DNA of 5,262 bases from JAWOGN01 sp046496815. GTDB lineage: Bacteria > Desulfobacterota > DSM-4660 > Desulfatiglandales > Desulfatiglandaceae. Positions 4,562 to 5,262 of this stretch are shown in pieces. Made by a program: the position numbers and the translations under genes. The stretch's first letter is position 1, and every line of letters begins with the position of its first letter. Under the pieces are notes generated by a model. That model was not told where the DNA came from, searched no databases, and saw only the letters and a list, made by a program, of their open reading frames with translations. The DNA lies in assembly GCA_046496815.1 (NCBI GenBank), contig JAWOGN010000106.1:1-5262 (forward strand). The letters run 5' to 3'.

Positions 4562-5262
4562 ATGAAAAAATGGATAATGATCATCGTATCGATTTTAGCC
4601 CTTCTATTTATTACTGTATTGGGAACTCAGATGGCCTTTTTCTATCATATCCTTATGCATGACAAACCCTTGGAAAAAGCCGACCTGATCGTGGTCTTTG
4701 CAGGTAGGTCTGACAGGGCAAAGGAGGGTTACAGGCTTATCGATAGGAATTATGCCCCTAACCTGGTCATTTCTCCGGCAACGGAAAGTAAACTCAGTGT
4801 TTACAAAAATAAGTATCTGCCTAACCGGCCCGTCAATAGGATCGTTGAAGGGAACTCCAGGACGACACTCGAAAATGCCGTGTACACAAAGGAAATTATG
4901 ACAGAGCGCCACCTCAATTCTGCTATCCTGGTTACATCATGGGACCATATGCCACGCTCTTACCTTCTGCTGCGGTTGTTGTGTTTGGGCACCGGTATCC
5001 GTGTGCAGACTCACAAGGTAGCAACAGGTAGAGTCAATAGCGCCAACTGGTTCCGAAACAAGCTGGGCTGGAAAATGGTATACAACGAGATGGTAGATGT
5101 ATGGGGAAGCCTTTTTGAATATGCCAACTATCAAATTAAGGACAGGCTGCCTGAACACACGTCCGGCGGGTCAGTCTTTTTCAGTCGGATGAGACAACTT
5201 CTTCTCTTTGAAATCGATGAAAAATCGCTAAGCAGTGTTCACCTGCACATACGTTTTGCTTA
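4562..5262 (+). CDS. DUF218 (YdcF/ElyC-like) membrane-anchored protein, partial at 3' end
   Basis: The frame opens at ATG 4562 and stays open for 233 codons to the window edge, so the C-terminus is missing. Residues 1-30 give a basic start and a strong hydrophobic segment (about 4-29), an N-terminal membrane anchor or uncleaved signal. The DUF218 core follows: ADLIVVFAG (40-48), R-A-K-E-G-Y-R-L (52-59), NLVISPA (67-73), EGNSRTTLENA (96-106) and VTSWDHMPRS (124-133). Together these make the Rossmann-like pattern with the conserved S/T-x-x-E-N and H-M-x-R-S signatures. E. coli relatives are YdcF and ElyC, and ElyC affects envelope polysaccharide and peptidoglycan assembly. Being next to wecB suggests a role in surface-glycan production, but that is inference and the substrate is unknown. 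No clear Shine-Dalgarno sequence is seen; the start is supported by the membrane segment and by TAA at 4559-4561 just ahead of it in frame. Confidence 0.85.
   Translation, partial: MKKWIMIIVSILALLFITVLGTQMAFFYHILMHDKPLEKADLIVVFAGRSDRAKEGYRLIDRNYAPNLVISPATESKLSVYKNKYLPNRPVNRIVEGNSRTTLENAVYTKEIMTERHLNSAILVTSWDHMPRSYLLLRLLCLGTGIRVQTHKVATGRVNSANWFRNKLGWKMVYNEMVDVWGSLFEYANYQIKDRLPEHTSGGSVFFSRMRQLLLFEIDEKSLSSVHLHIRFA

Overview
The window looks like a chromosomal segment from a Gram-negative, probably anaerobic bacterium, most likely of the Desulfobacterota (Deltaproteobacteria) type. That placement is inference. It rests on a probable selenocysteine codon, on a WecB whose N-terminal motif reads AARPNFMK, and on the mixed GC-rich and AT-richer genes. 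No rRNA, tRNA, CRISPR array or complete insertion sequence was found.

Layout: (1) 2-147, the C-terminal tail of an unrecognised gene, possibly frameshifted near its end. (2) 235-948, a secreted DUF1573-family protein whose reading frame is interrupted once by TGA (454-456), exactly where the family's Cys-Gly-Cys motif should begin. A SECIS-like hairpin starts 11 nt after this TGA. I read the gene as one selenoprotein rather than two small ORFs. (3) 945-1379, an arsenate-reductase (ArsC) homologue, overlapping the previous stop by 4 nt. It keeps the two resolving cysteines but has lost the N-terminal catalytic P-loop, so it is probably a decayed gene. (4) 1380-1573, an intergenic stretch holding a 31-codon remnant of a second UDP-GlcNAc 2-epimerase gene. 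(5) 1574-2899 on the minus strand, an ATPase of the AAA_14/DUF4143 type with its own promoter. (6) 2935-3322, about 390 bases without a convincing gene, ending in three back-to-back inverted repeats. (7) 3323-4495, an intact wecB-type UDP-N-acetylglucosamine 2-epimerase. (8) 4562-5262, a membrane-anchored DUF218 (YdcF/ElyC-like) protein that runs off the window.

The right half (wecB plus DUF218) fits a cell-surface polysaccharide locus. The ATPase, on the opposite strand between a wecB remnant and an intact wecB, looks like an accessory insertion or rearrangement. The left half pairs a putative periplasmic selenoprotein with a damaged arsC. The main point of interest is the in-frame TGA in the DUF1573 gene. 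The chief competing explanation is a nonsense mutation, which has to be taken seriously because other genes here also look decayed.
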